This document shows, one piece after another, positions 33,949 to 43,868 of a stretch of DNA of 64,000 nucleotides. The DNA is taken from the NCBI GenBank assembly GCA_019188255.1, contig JAETXT010000012.1, forward strand, positions 806,001-870,000, given 5' to 3'. This stretch comes from Verticillium longisporum (lineage: Eukaryota; Ascomycota; Sordariomycetes; Glomerellales; Plectosphaerellaceae). Position 1 is the first letter of the stretch; each line of letters begins with the position of its first letter. Made by a program: the position numbers and the translations under genes. The notes under the pieces are model-generated. The model was not told the DNA's origin. It did no database searches and saw only the letters and a program-made list of their open reading frames with translations.

Positions 33949-35328
33949 ATGGCTACTCTACCGCCGACTCTCCACCCTGCCTCCCTGGATATGGGCGTGC
34001 CCGCCGGTCCGCTGGGAGAATGTACGGCCGAAGCAAAACGATTTGCCGCGGCAGCCTTGATTCAGATGCACGATGCTGGAGACGCTGGGAACGCTGGGAA
34101 CGCCGCCGAACCTCCTCAAGAATATCTTTCGCCAAGCATCATCCTGGACAACGAGACGCAAGACTCGCAGGCATGTTATGAGGGGGATACGATATTGTCT
34201 GCGGCCCAGGCGTTGCATGACGCATCGTGGGCCAGCCTCACCACACATGAGACTCCTTTCGGCCTGACGGACTCCATGCAATGCGGTGCTTGCAGCGATG
34301 CGGCATTCGCTGCGGCATACGCTGTCAGCGGCATTTGCCTGTGCAGCAGCGATGGATACGACGCGCCAGTATTACAGCAGCGCAGCTGGGACATCGTGGA
34401 CACTACGCAGCTGGACTGTTCGACACCACCAAGCACAGAACTCACTCCGCCTGATGTCTGCCTTGCCGAAAGGACTCTGGATCTGGACATGGAGCCCTTG
34501 GACGCAGCGTCCCTAGAGGATGCGTTTGACGAGCTTGACGCAAGGCGACGCGCTGAGCAGGCCTCGGGCTCGTCTGTCTCGCCAACATCACTAGTCAGCA
34601 CGCCGGCGACGTCAGCCGATCGAGGTCTGCTCTGTAACGGTTGTGCCGCCCCTCTATCCAACGATGGCCGCGCATCATTGTCGTTGCCGTCATCTCTGCG
34701 GCGGCGGCCGCCGTCCCCACCACCGCCCCTAGCGACTCAAGCAAGGCGACCACTACGGAGCCATGGAAGGCCCCGTGAGGCGCGGCAACACGACCCGCCC
34801 GCAGCGGCGAGTCAGTGCGTGGGACAAAAGATGGGAGGGAAGCCGCAACCAAAGACGCAGCAAAGGAAACCGGGCAGGGGGTCAGTTCAAGAACGGCAGG
34901 GAGCATGCAAAAAACGACGACGCTCGTCGAACCGACAACGCACGCCACAGCAGCGCAGAGCCGGTGAAGAGTTTTTCCTGGCATCGGCAGCTGCCTTCCA
35001 AAGGAACAGCAAGAAGCTCGTGTTCACACCTCAGCGAAGAAGTCATGTCTGGGTGTCCGACGCCGGCCTGGAAAGGGTCGAGCTTGAACCCGGAAGTATC
35101 ACGGAGACACCGTGCTGGATGGACGTCCGCCCGGGCGGCGCCGCCAGCTATGCTGTCCGGCTGTCTTGGCACGCAGATCAAGAGGTTTTCTGCGGCCGGG
35201 ACGAGATTCGCGGAAAGAGGCTGGCGATCAGTCGCGAGATGGCACACGACCTGCTGCTCGCCGTTGGGGAAAGTCATCCGTTTGATTATGAGGCTATCGA
35301 GCTGTTGAGTGGAAGCCTGACGGAGTAA
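33949..35328 (+). CDS. Large nuclear-type orphan protein
   Basis: Intronless, 459 residues. The first 240 residues are acidic and Ser/Thr/Asp-rich. Residues about 245-345 are strongly basic and disordered (RRRPPSPPPPL, KKRRRSSNRQR), a likely nuclear localisation region. The last 115 residues form a compact globular part (FFLASAAAFQRNSKKLVF, VWVSDAGLERVELEPG, CWMDVRPGG, LSWHADQEVFCG). No family recognised. The acidic-basic-globular order suggests a chromatin or transcription role, by inference only. A TATA-like TATAAAT lies about 195 bp upstream. Confidence 0.65.
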   Translation: MATLPPTLHPASLDMGVPAGPLGECTAEAKRFAAAALIQMHDAGDAGNAGNAAEPPQEYLSPSIILDNETQDSQACYEGDTILSAAQALHDASWASLTTHETPFGLTDSMQCGACSDAAFAAAYAVSGICLCSSDGYDAPVLQQRSWDIVDTTQLDCSTPPSTELTPPDVCLAERTLDLDMEPLDAASLEDAFDELDARRRAEQASGSSVSPTSLVSTPATSADRGLLCNGCAAPLSNDGRASLSLPSSLRRRPPSPPPPLATQARRPLRSHGRPREARQHDPPAAASQCVGQKMGGKPQPKTQQRKPGRGSVQERQGACKKRRRSSNRQRTPQQRRAGEEFFLASAAAFQRNSKKLVFTPQRRSHVWVSDAGLERVELEPGSITETPCWMDVRPGGAASYAVRLSWHADQEVFCGRDEIRGKRLAISREMAHDLLLAVGESHPFDYEAIELLSGSLTE

Positions 35329-35988
35329 CGGATCATACGGGCCTGGGCACCCGCCAGCAATCTCTTGTAGTCCCGTGCGGACGCTGAACTTGGTATTCGG
35401 CTAAGCTTGATATTCGGCTTAGCTTAGTATTCGGCTAAGTTTGGTATTGGGCTGAACTCTGTATTTCTGGGCGAAGGTCACCAGAAGTGCGCGTTATCTG
35501 GTGAAGCGTCACAGGGCAGAGACGTATAGCTCTGTATGGACGACGACCACAAGACTCGCTGTATTTCCTTGCGCATTCTTCGTCATCTTCGTCGTCTGAC
35601 ATGTATGCAATACCTGTTCGTTGTTCGCATGCTGCTGAGTGTCCGGGATGGTCCTGACTTCATGTTGGCGCGTAAGCAGTTGAACTGATATCCACATCCA
35701 TCAAAAACACTCTCTCCTTCACAGGGATCATCAATTTGCTGGACAGAAGCTACCAAGGAGCAGCACCCATTGAGTCTGTGCCGAGTCTGTGCCGTGGGTT
35801 CCTTTGCATGCTCGTTTCTCTGCAGCTGGCTGGCATGTTAATATGCCCCGATGGGGAACGGCCACAGGACGGCAAGACAACGACAAACAACCAGGATGGT
35901 CACGGTAGGCAGCATCGTTAGACAACTGCATCAAGGAGAGATGCCAAATGAAGCTTCTTGCGCTATGACTACTGACCCTCTCGCCATA
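35329..35988. other. Gene-free stretch with 17-bp tandem repeats
   Basis: Only the tandem repeat at 35,389-35,456 is notable. Confidence 0.4.
35389..35456. repeat. Four tandem 17-bp units after the 33,949 gene
   Basis: CTTGGTATTCGGCTAAG unit repeated four times with small changes, 60 bp past the stop codon. Confidence 0.65.
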
Positions 35989-36678
35989 CTATGTCGACTC
36001 CTCGCTCTCCACATCCTTCGACATGACCTCACCGCCGGGGTGATCTGTGCCCCCACCAGAACTATACCTCGAGAACGTATACCAGCCTTCGTCAACCCGG
36101 TCGTGTTGCTCTATACATTCGGTCAACCACTGACAACTGACTATCCAGAGAGGTTCCCGATCGGGCCGCAGAGCATGCCTGACGACCCGCTCGACGAGAG
36201 GGCCAGACCGATCGAGTTCTTTCTCTGTGATGCAGAAGTGCGTCAAGATATTTGGCCGTATATCAGTCCTGTGAGTACCGCCTAGCCTGACAATGGCGTT
36301 GCGCACGCTGTCGTAGCTCTCACTGCCTTTGGGCAAAGGGAAGCTGCTCGTGAACGCGATGACGCAGCCTGTGAGCGGAGCATATTTTGGATTCCGCCGC
36401 GTACTCAAAAGATAATGTGACACGGGCAGAAACTTGCCTTGGTCGTATGATCCTTGGAGCCATTCAAAAGGAACGATAGCCGCCCGCAGCTGCATGGCTC
36501 GGAAGGCATCCTCGTGCAAATATCGAATGCGGTGGTTCGTAGAACACAAGAGATGCGTCGTTTCGTGAACCTGCTCATGGTAGCTCCCGCCGAGCCTATA
36601 AATCCAGGTCTTGACCTTCTCTAGAGAGATCTCATTAGGCAGTGGGCAGCTCACGGCGATATTCAGTGCCGGAAACAT
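35989..36678 (-). CDS. Tandem-BRCT protein
   Basis: Intronless, 229 residues. BRCT 1 spans about 5-90 (NIAVSCPLPNEIS, RLGGSYHEQVHETTHLLC, IVPFEWLQGSYDQGKFL). BRCT 2 spans about 105-205 (GCVIAFTSSFPLP, RLGGTHRTDI, LTHFCITEKEL, WIVSCQWLTECIEQ). Both carry the conserved closing Trp and the GG turn. A short Ser/Gly/Glu tail follows. Tandem BRCT units commonly bind phosphoserine peptides at damage or replication sites; no catalytic domain is attached here. Closest relatives in the window are the genes at 37,329 and 40,287. The 37,329 gene is divergently placed 650 bp away, so the pair looks like an inverted duplication. Confidence 0.8.
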   Translation of the reverse strand: MFPALNIAVSCPLPNEISLEKVKTWIYRLGGSYHEQVHETTHLLCSTNHRIRYLHEDAFRAMQLRAAIVPFEWLQGSYDQGKFLPVSHYLLSTRRNPKYAPLTGCVIAFTSSFPLPKGSESYDSVRNAIVRLGGTHRTDIRPNILTHFCITEKELDRSGPLVERVVRHALRPDREPLWIVSCQWLTECIEQHDRVDEGWYTFSRYSSGGGTDHPGGEVMSKDVESEEST

Positions 36679-37328
36679 GTTTAATTGGTGCGGGAATGTT
36701 AGTAGGCCATGGTCTGGCAGTCGGGCAGTCTTCAGCTGGCAGGCTGGCAGTCAGGCCGTCTTTGACGCGCATTCGCGACAAACCCTCCTCTTGTAGACAG
36801 ATCGCTGTGCAGAAGCAGACATTCTCTTGGCCCTTATGTTCGCCGCAAACCCATCACGCAGAAGTGTGTTTCGACCATGGCCTCTAAACGACGAGCAGGA
36901 AGTCAGTCGTCATCTTCCAAGATGAATCTAGCGGCTTGCGCACGCGGACGAATGGTGAAACGCCGAAGGCGAATTGAGCGATTAGACCCGGCCCGCCGAG
37001 CGGACAAAAGCAGGCATTGGCCGACCGGGCAGCGACAGTGAGCGCACAGACCACGTGCTGTCTGATTCGACTTCAGATCGGAAGCGCGGTGGACGGCATT
37101 GTTCGTAATTTGCTTGTCAAAGTTAGGCTTGTACTGTCATGCATTTATTTTTCTGCTCTTTGAGGTGTGTGGTGAGGCGCGGACGGTATGTGCCTTGCAG
37201 TCAACAGCCGGTCAGAAGCACACAGACATTCGTAGCGCAGAGCAGGACCGTCCACGCGTCATGAGTGCCCCCTTCCGCTTGTCGTCCACGAGGCGAGAGG
37301 CCAATGCTTCTGAGGTCCGGTCAAGGTC
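36679..37328. other. Divergent promoter region between two BRCT genes
   Basis: No gene of confidence. A 49-residue Arg/Lys-rich open frame starts near 36,879 on the plus strand but has no support. Confidence 0.35.
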
Positions 37329-37927
37329 ATGATTGCCTGTCCACTTCCGCAACAGGTGAGCATGCAACTCACAAAGCTTTGGATTCAGTCGCTTGGCGGG
37401 ACCTATCAAAAGCATGTCGGCTCGACAACGACGCACGTTTGCATTGAGCCGAGCCAGTACTATTCCTCGAGCCACGATGTCAGAACGGCAAGGGCGAGGA
37501 ACATCGTTCTTGTCACTCTGGGCTGGCTAGAAGATTCTTACGCCCTGGGCAGGTTCGTGGATAGTTGCGACTACGACCTTGCTGCATTGTGTGCACACGC
37601 CGCTCCGTTGCGGGGGTGCGTGATTGCTTTCACATCCAGCTATCCGCGATCTCGTGGCGTTCCTGGTTTCAAGCTTGTCGAAGAGAATATCGTCAATCTG
37701 GGGGAATTTGCGATCAGGCTAGCGAGCCTATCCACACCCTGACACACCTTTGCGCGACCGAGGAGGAGATTCGTCATCAAGGCATTTACGTGAGAAATGT
37801 CCTCGATCGGGCGAAAAGCGATGAGGACAAGGCCTTCCATCTCGTCAACCACCAGTGGCTTGTGGAATGCCTGAGGCAGGGAAGAAGGGTAGAAGAGGAC
37901 CTTGATGTCCTGTCGCTGACCTGGTGA
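37329..37927 (+). CDS. Tandem-BRCT protein with a one-base frame break
   Basis: BRCT 1 starts MIACPLPQQVS, then SLGGTYQKHVGSTTTHVC and VLVTLGWLEDSY; BRCT 2 starts GCVIAFTSSYPRS. The frame breaks near 37,704 in a run of five G. The next frame resumes immediately with the expected THLCATEEEI and LVNHQWLVECLRQGRR. One missing base would give a 199-residue protein collinear with the gene at 35,989. Compared with its relatives it lacks about seven N-terminal residues. Either an assembly error in the G run or a fresh mutation; if real, the second BRCT is lost. Confidence 0.7.
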
Positions 37928-38255
37928 TGAACATGGTGACTCGCGAAGTAGACGCGGAGAGGGCAAAGTGGAGGGAAAAGCAGGAAGACGGGACGTAGAG
38001 ACAGGGCGAGCTGAGGATGACTGAGTATAGGGACATCACAGCCGAGAACAAGAAAAAAGACAAGAGGAAAAGAAAAGTCAGGACTATGGAGGCCTATGGT
38101 CAAGCTGACCAAGCGCCATGCGCCTCTGTGGGTGCCACTGCTGTGTGTGAACCTACTGAAGGTCTAGTCCTCGAGATAGGGGCGACCAGATTCACATGCA
38201 ACCAAAAGTGCTGGTACGTCAGGTCAGCTTCAGAGCAGGACCACGAATATCTCTC

Positions 38256-38262
38256 TATAAAA
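38256..38262 (+). promoter_or_regulatory. TATA box
   Basis: TATAAAA about 95 bp upstream of the ATG at 38,351. Confidence 0.55.
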
Positions 38263-38350
38263 GGCGGCTGTCCGCAGCGTACACCAGCTTCCGAACAGAA
38301 CTTGATTTTCTAACTTCATACCCTCGCCAACCAACCTCTGTGATTTCGAT

Positions 38351-39447
38351 ATGCCGCCCGACCTACCAAGCTTTCCCATGTCCGGTTCGATCAATCCAGC
38401 TTTGACGACGATGAGCCACGAGCATGGCTCGCAACCCAGCCCGGCTCAAGCAAGCTCGTCGACCGAGAGGGCAAAGAACATAGAGGCAGGCAAAGAATAC
38501 CAAGACGTCTCAACAGCGCCAGAAAGTACACAGACCGCGCCTGACATAGCATTCCAATCCGCCTTCACATGCAGGACATCTCTCCCAGCCCAGAATGCGA
38601 GGAGACACCCTCATGTCTTTCAATCGAGCACTATCCAACAACCACTGGCCTGTCCGGATTCCTGGCCAAGCGAAAGGGACCTACGGGAGATCGGCATCGA
38701 AGACGAAGAGATAAACGGAGACTGGATCGGTCATGACTTTCCGCTCCCCACGGCCACTCTTCCTTACGCAGGGGAAAGTGTCTACTGCGAAGGAGAGCAG
38801 AAGCTTATTGACGACTGCACCCGCTGCACACTCGCCTGCCAGAAATTTAATAGCGTTATGGAGTGCGTATCCGGCGTAGTACCCACCACGCTGGTGCAAC
38901 CGATACAGCAGTTCCTGTATGGCCAGATCATCTTTCCATCATCCGGGGGCTCTCGAACGCAACGAATCGAGATGCTCGACATCGTGTACCAAGCTTCACA
39001 GTCGAGGCCCCATTCCATTGCAGGTACGGATATAACATCACGATTGGAGAACATGTCACAATCGGACAGCGATGTTACTTTGACGATGGCGCACGAGTAA
39101 CGATCGGCGCGAATTCCACAATTGCACGTGGCGTCCAAATCATCACAACAGATGACCCTGGCCAGTGTGATAGACGTCTAGGTGTTCACAGGCTGGCGAA
39201 GAGCAGGCCCGTCATAATCGAATCGTCCTGCTCCATCGGGGCCGGGGTGCTCATCTGCCCCGGTGTGCGCATCGGTGCAGGAAGCATCGTTCTACCTGGG
39301 ACCATTGTCACATCGGTAGTGTCTCTCCTCGAAGAAATAAGGTCTCTCATTGACTGTCTACAGGACATCGCGCCTGCAGCTTTGGCTTTCGGAAATCCCC
39401 AGCAGTCTGCCGGTGTGCCCCCGCAGGTACCAGAAGCGCCCTGCTAA
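38351..39447 (+). CDS. Maltose O-acetyltransferase-like hexapeptide-repeat protein, catalytic His lost
   Basis: Exons 38,351-38,916, 38,994-39,315 and 39,364-39,447; the last intron is canonical (GTAGTG, CTACAG), the first is tentative (GTATGG donor, AAG acceptor) but phases sum to 323 residues. The N-terminal 140 residues are disordered. Then the short maltose-acetyltransferase cap (CEGEQKLIDDCTRCTLACQKFN) leads into a left-handed beta-helix (EAPFHCRYGYNITIGEHVTI, GARVTIGANSTIARGVQI, IGAGVLICPGVRIGAGS) and the final DIAPAALAFGNP. Family enzymes acetylate sugars using a His in a THP motif. Here that position reads TTDDP, so acetyl transfer is doubtful. A frameshift rather than the first intron is the alternative model. 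Confidence 0.68.
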
Positions 39448-40286
39448 AGCGGGTGGGTGAAAGCTCTCCCGCCAGTGGCGCTTAGAAAATGCCCATCACT
39501 GGGTGAAGAAGTCTTCGGGGATAGGAATCGGGTGCGTAAAGTGAGGATGATGAGTATTCCGCTACTGCTGCTGCTGCTGCTGCTGATAGTAGCCATCATG
39601 GACGCGGGATATCAGTCAAGCCCTAGAGGCGAAGACAAGCACTGTAGTCTCTAATTATGAAGGAGCTCACGTCGAGGCCGGCACCTCCCGTCCGCAAGAT
39701 CAACGAGACATTCATGTTTGCCAAGACTCTTTGCGGAAAGGAAAGGCGACGTCGCCGGGGAGAAGCATTTCAATCAATACACTGGAGTTGTCACTGCTAG
39801 CCATGTACGTTGTAGACCGCTTCCACGCGGTCCTTGCTCGTCAAGTCGATCAAAGGAAACGACAATTTCCGACGAACTGCGTAGCGCTCCGTACGCTCAG
39901 TTTCGCCATGGTCTTCATGGATGGGAGCCAGAGCATCTTCACTTCGTCCACGGATATGTCCGCCTTGACTCCGGCCCGGACATCACTCCATTTGATCCAC
40001 ATGAGGTCAAATTACTGGCGCGGTTTCATGATTGAGCACCGTCACGTCAAAGGAAGCTGCATATGCGGCGATGGCCATATCCAGCTGGAGTATTATGGCG
40101 TAATTGCATACCAATATATGTACATCATGCGCATCCTCACAATGGTCTGGTACGTTGCCAGGATCAGGTGAAAGCACCGTACGCAACCCGTCATCGACAG
40201 ATTGATACTCAAGGAAGGCAAACAGACGAGCGGTAGTCAAATGTTGCCTTATGCTTCAGCTGATGAGGTAATTGAGGAGTACGCCA
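39448..40286. other. Gene-poor stretch
   Basis: A CTG microsatellite near 39,565; open frames on both strands at 39,700-40,240 lack recognisable features. Confidence 0.35.
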
Positions 40287-41531
40287 TCAGCTAATCTTTT
40301 CTCTAGAATCACAACTCGGGTTGTCTGTGTCTTCGCCCTCGTCTTCATCCTCGTCCTTTTTCTCGTCTTCATCCTCGTCTTCGCTCTGGTCTTCGCTCTC
40401 GTCTTTTTTCTCGTCTTTTTTCTCGTCTTCATCCTCCTCTTCGCTCTCGTCTTCATCCAGTCTGTCGTGTATGTACGGACCAACGTCTACTAGAGACCCC
40501 TGTTGCGAGCAGGCGTCTAGCCAATCATGGTTGACAAAGGAGACGTTGGGGAACCGCGAGAAGACAGCTTGTGGGAGCTTGTTGTAAATCGCTGGTGAGG
40601 CCACAAGATGAGTAGTATCCGTCGAAATACTAGGTAATAATACCCCTCCAAGATGACCAACTTCTTCCACGAGCTGCGCCTGGGTCAGATAGGGGGACTT
40701 GTCGGCTATGACAATGCCACAGTTATACAAAGGCCTTCTGGGGTCGAATCGAGTAGCAGTCGTTTCTTCCTCACTCTCCTCACTCTCTTCCTCAACTTCT
40801 GCCTCACTCTTGCCTTCCATCTCTTTTTCGACCTCTTTCATCAAGAGAATGTCGAAACTACCGAGTAAGACAGCGATATGACCACAGTATTCCATACGCT
40901 GTGCCTCACTCTCGCTCTCTCTCTCTTGCTCGACCGCTGTCAGCAAGAGAGAGCGGAACATACCAAATAATGCAGCGATAGTATCACTGTATTCCACACG
41001 CTGTGCCTCACCCTCTTCTTCACTTTCGTCCTCACCTTCCTGACTCCCTTCCTCACTCTCTTCGTCACTCTCGTCCTCACTCTCTTCCTCTTCTTCACTC
41101 TCTCCTCTACTCTCTTGTTCACTCTCTTCTTCACTTTCTTCTTCACTTTGTTCTGCACTCTCTTCTTCACTCTCTTCTTCACTCTCTTCTTCGCTCTCTT
41201 CTTCACCATCTTCTTTACTCTCTTCATCTTCCTCACACAGGACCCATCGTTCTTGAGAAAGGTGATATTCAAGGGGGTCCAGAAAATAGCCCGCCTGATA
41301 TGAATCCTCAAGCCAGTCGAAGGAGACAACAGACCCTCCCTGCTGTTCTATCTCGAGGCTGGTATGATAAAGATCTCGATATAGATCCTTAGAGATGCAC
41401 AAGACGGTAGCCGTCGCGAAGTCCCGTTTGTGGAACGTCCCACCTAAGCTTCGGATCACCCGTTTGACATCCTTGAACGTCATTTCAGCGGGTAAGGGGT
41501 AGCTGATTGCAACGTTGAAGGTCTGCGTCAT
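40287..41531 (-). CDS. BRCT-acidic linker-BRCT protein
   Basis: Intronless, 414 residues. BRCT 1 (about 3-90: NVAISYPLPAEMT, SLGGTFHKRDFATATVLC, VVSFDWLEDSYQAGYFL) is followed by about 170 residues of Glu/Ser/Asp repeats. Inside that linker a roughly 35-residue helical unit occurs twice (EYSDTIAALFGMFRSLLLTAV and EYCGHIAVLLGSFDILLMKEV). BRCT 2 (about 270-350) has YNCGIVIADKSPYLT, THLVASPAIYNKL and VSFVNHDWLDACSQQGSLV. The last 55 residues are a Glu/Asp/Lys repeat. The N-terminal BRCT groups it with the 35,989 and 37,329 genes. The very acidic tracts suggest a histone or basic-protein partner, which is inference. Confidence 0.8.
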   Translation of the reverse strand: MTQTFNVAISYPLPAEMTFKDVKRVIRSLGGTFHKRDFATATVLCISKDLYRDLYHTSLEIEQQGGSVVSFDWLEDSYQAGYFLDPLEYHLSQERWVLCEEDEESKEDGEEESEEESEEESEEESAEQSEEESEEESEQESRGESEEEEESEDESDEESEEGSQEGEDESEEEGEAQRVEYSDTIAALFGMFRSLLLTAVEQERESESEAQRMEYCGHIAVLLGSFDILLMKEVEKEMEGKSEAEVEEESEESEEETTATRFDPRRPLYNCGIVIADKSPYLTQAQLVEEVGHLGGVLLPSISTDTTHLVASPAIYNKLPQAVFSRFPNVSFVNHDWLDACSQQGSLVDVGPYIHDRLDEDESEEEDEDEKKDEKKDESEDQSEDEDEDEKKDEDEDEGEDTDNPSCDSREKIS

Positions 41532-42150
41532 GGTGATATGGTGTGCTGTACGGGGCTGGATACGGTGTGGTTGCGTCGATCGCGTCTGAACGTGTGCCAG
41601 TTGTGTCTCAAGTGAGCCGTGCCCCGTCTCTTATACTGGTCTGCCACCAAATAGGTGTGGATGCGTCATCTGGCCTGATCTACATGTCTGATTTCGCATG
41701 AAGAGCTCAGGGTTTGATGATTCATTTCTAAGAGGTCAATTCTCGGATTCCAGGTACGCGCCTGCTCGCTAGTCAGGGGACTTTGTCCTGTGTGTCCTCA
41801 CAATCAACTTTGAATTCGAAGTAGCCTCTGTCACGTGGTGTTATGTTGTCGGAAGCGAACATTGGACACCGACAAATGGCAGTCGCGCGACCAGCATTCC
41901 ATTCTGGCACTGAGGTGGGGCCGTCAGCCAGCTGGGATCGTCATCACTTGTGATCGGCCAACACACGGTGTCACCATCATTGGTCATTGGTGTTTCATAC
42001 AACTACGGGGAGTGGTGGAGTATTGCCACATCAGACTGTATTGGGAATCATAGTGTACATACGCCATAGAACTCCAAAACTCCTCGTGGTCAAGTGGCTC
42101 ACCACTGAAACGTACAGATACAACAAGCGCCAAGCTTGCGCAAGAGGAAG
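41532..42150. other. Gene-free stretch
   Basis: Nothing recognised; holds the upstream region of the BRCT gene at 41,531 and the 3' flank of the MADS-box gene. Confidence 0.4.
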
Positions 42151-42943
42151 TTACACCTGAAAGCAGCGGTTCGCCAACGAAAGCAGGGCTTGTTTCCGAC
42201 GTGATGACTCGGTCCCGTGTGCTGCCGTCTCGGCGGCTTGAGCGTAAGACATGCCCATGGCAGGGAAGATCTCAGGCTGCTGCTCACATGTCGTGCCTAG
42301 CATGTCGCCTTCCAGAAACATAGATGGGAACACTGTGTCTCCCATGTTGACAAAGTCGTAGTCGTTGAACATGGGAGCAGTCTCATCTGTGTCCTTCCCG
42401 CTGCTACCACTGGACAATGGGCCACTGGACAACGGGCCACTGGACGACGAGCTGCTTGCCAACATGGTGGCCAGCGGCGCCTGAGGCGACACAGACAGCT
42501 CTCCGTCCAGGCTCGAATAGGACTCCGCACCGTCGCTCGAGCTGCCCGAGAGACAGGTAAAGTAGGACGACGGGGGATCCAACTGCCGTGACGACCAAGT
42601 CAGCCGCGTTGGCTGCGTCGCCCGCGTCAGTCGAACCGGTCAAGTCAGCCGAAGCGGCCACCGCAGGCGGGCTGCTAGGTGCTGGCGTTATGGCGTGCCT
42701 GGCTGCGACCGTCTCAAAGTCGTCGGGGCCCAAGATGGTCTTTTGCGCGACAGGAGACGCCGTCAGGCTTCGGATGAGACGATGCTGAGGCTCGTAGGCC
42801 TCCAGGTGGCCATTGTGGGCGTGTACCAGCACGCCCACGTAGGCTTTGTAGGAGCGGTAGAAGGTGTCCGACTTTTTGAAGATGCCGGTCTTTCGGTTTT
42901 CGAACCCTTTGCGAAAGTCTTTGTTGCTCTTCCCGCGCGTCAT
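42151..42943 (-). CDS. MADS-box (SRF-type) transcription factor, short form
   Basis: Exons 42,943-42,662 and 42,582-42,151; the intron is tentative (GTGGCC donor, GCTGAC branch point, CAG acceptor) but in frame; 237 residues. The ATG at 42,943 is the first in frame. Residues 4-50 form a MADS-box-like domain (DFRKGFENRKTGIFKKSD, then YVGVLVHAHNGHLEAYEP), matching the R-K-TG--KK---L and VLVASETGH parts of SRF-type domains. The box begins right at the start of the protein and its first basic arm is shortened. The remainder is Ser/Pro/Ala-rich with a serine run, likely an activation region. A second, divergent MADS-box gene lies at 54 kb. Confidence 0.68.
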
Positions 42944-43868
42944 GGTGGAAGAACTGGCCTCGTACGGAGACAATCCACCGGGGTGACGCTCAGTGGTGGA
43001 CAATCAATAACAGAACCCGGCTTGAAAGAACCCTGATTGCTGCGAGCCGCTTCTGCGTTTTGGTTTCTTTGGACTTTTGCCTTTGGCCTTTTCCCTTGTG
43101 ACACAGGGACGAAGGGAACGAGGGAGGGTCGTTGAATTTATGCCGCCTGCGGTAATCCCGTCGGCAGCATTGCAAGTGTTCAGGGGCCTACGCTGTGTGG
43201 TTCTATTTTCGTGGAGCCTCCTCGACTTGGGGCGACTGTATAGGCCCGGCGTCTAGAAAGCAACGCCGTCGCACGGCCCGGTTGGTGTTCAGGTCCGGCC
43301 TCCGTCTTTTGCAATCTCACATCCAGCCGCCGAAGCAGGTCCGCCGAAACAGGCGAGTGGGGCTACGGGCGCGGCAACACGGCGTTTCGCATGGGGGACC
43401 GGCGCACGGGACTGGTCAGGCGGACGTCCAGGCCACCGCCCGTCGTTGCCGCCCGTTTATTTTGAGCAGGCGCTGGTAGCCTCCAATCTTGATGCCATTT
43501 TCGACATTATAGGTAACGGCCAGCGCTTGCGATCGGCGCTTATCCATCGGAACGGCGTACGCGCCATGTCACAGAGGGCGCCTGGGTGAGCCGTCTTGGA
43601 TCTCATCTTGACATCAATTGCGGGTTTGATCCGTGCTGTCACGGGCCCTGGCGTCGCTTCAATTGCTTTGTCAACTTTGGCATCTCTCCCACCTAGCACA
43701 CCACCAAGCACGCATCAAGCGCCCCATAGGCTCTGATGTAGCCCCTTAAACCTGGATCATGCCCGGGCGGCGACCAGGCATCATTCGGGCGTTCCTCAAT
43801 CTGCCCATCTGCCCGTGTGCCCTTTGCCACTTCCGCTCCTCGCCCCTACAACACTGCCGACTGCGACA
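42944..43868. other. Gene-poor stretch
   Basis: A minus-strand frame near 43,440-43,550 (MDKRRSQALAVTYNVENGIK) has protein-like character but no family, start context or splice support. Confidence 0.35.

Noticed and set aside
40321..40587. Plus-strand Ser-rich frames
   Set aside because: Antisense of the Glu/Asp/Ser codon repeats of the BRCT gene.
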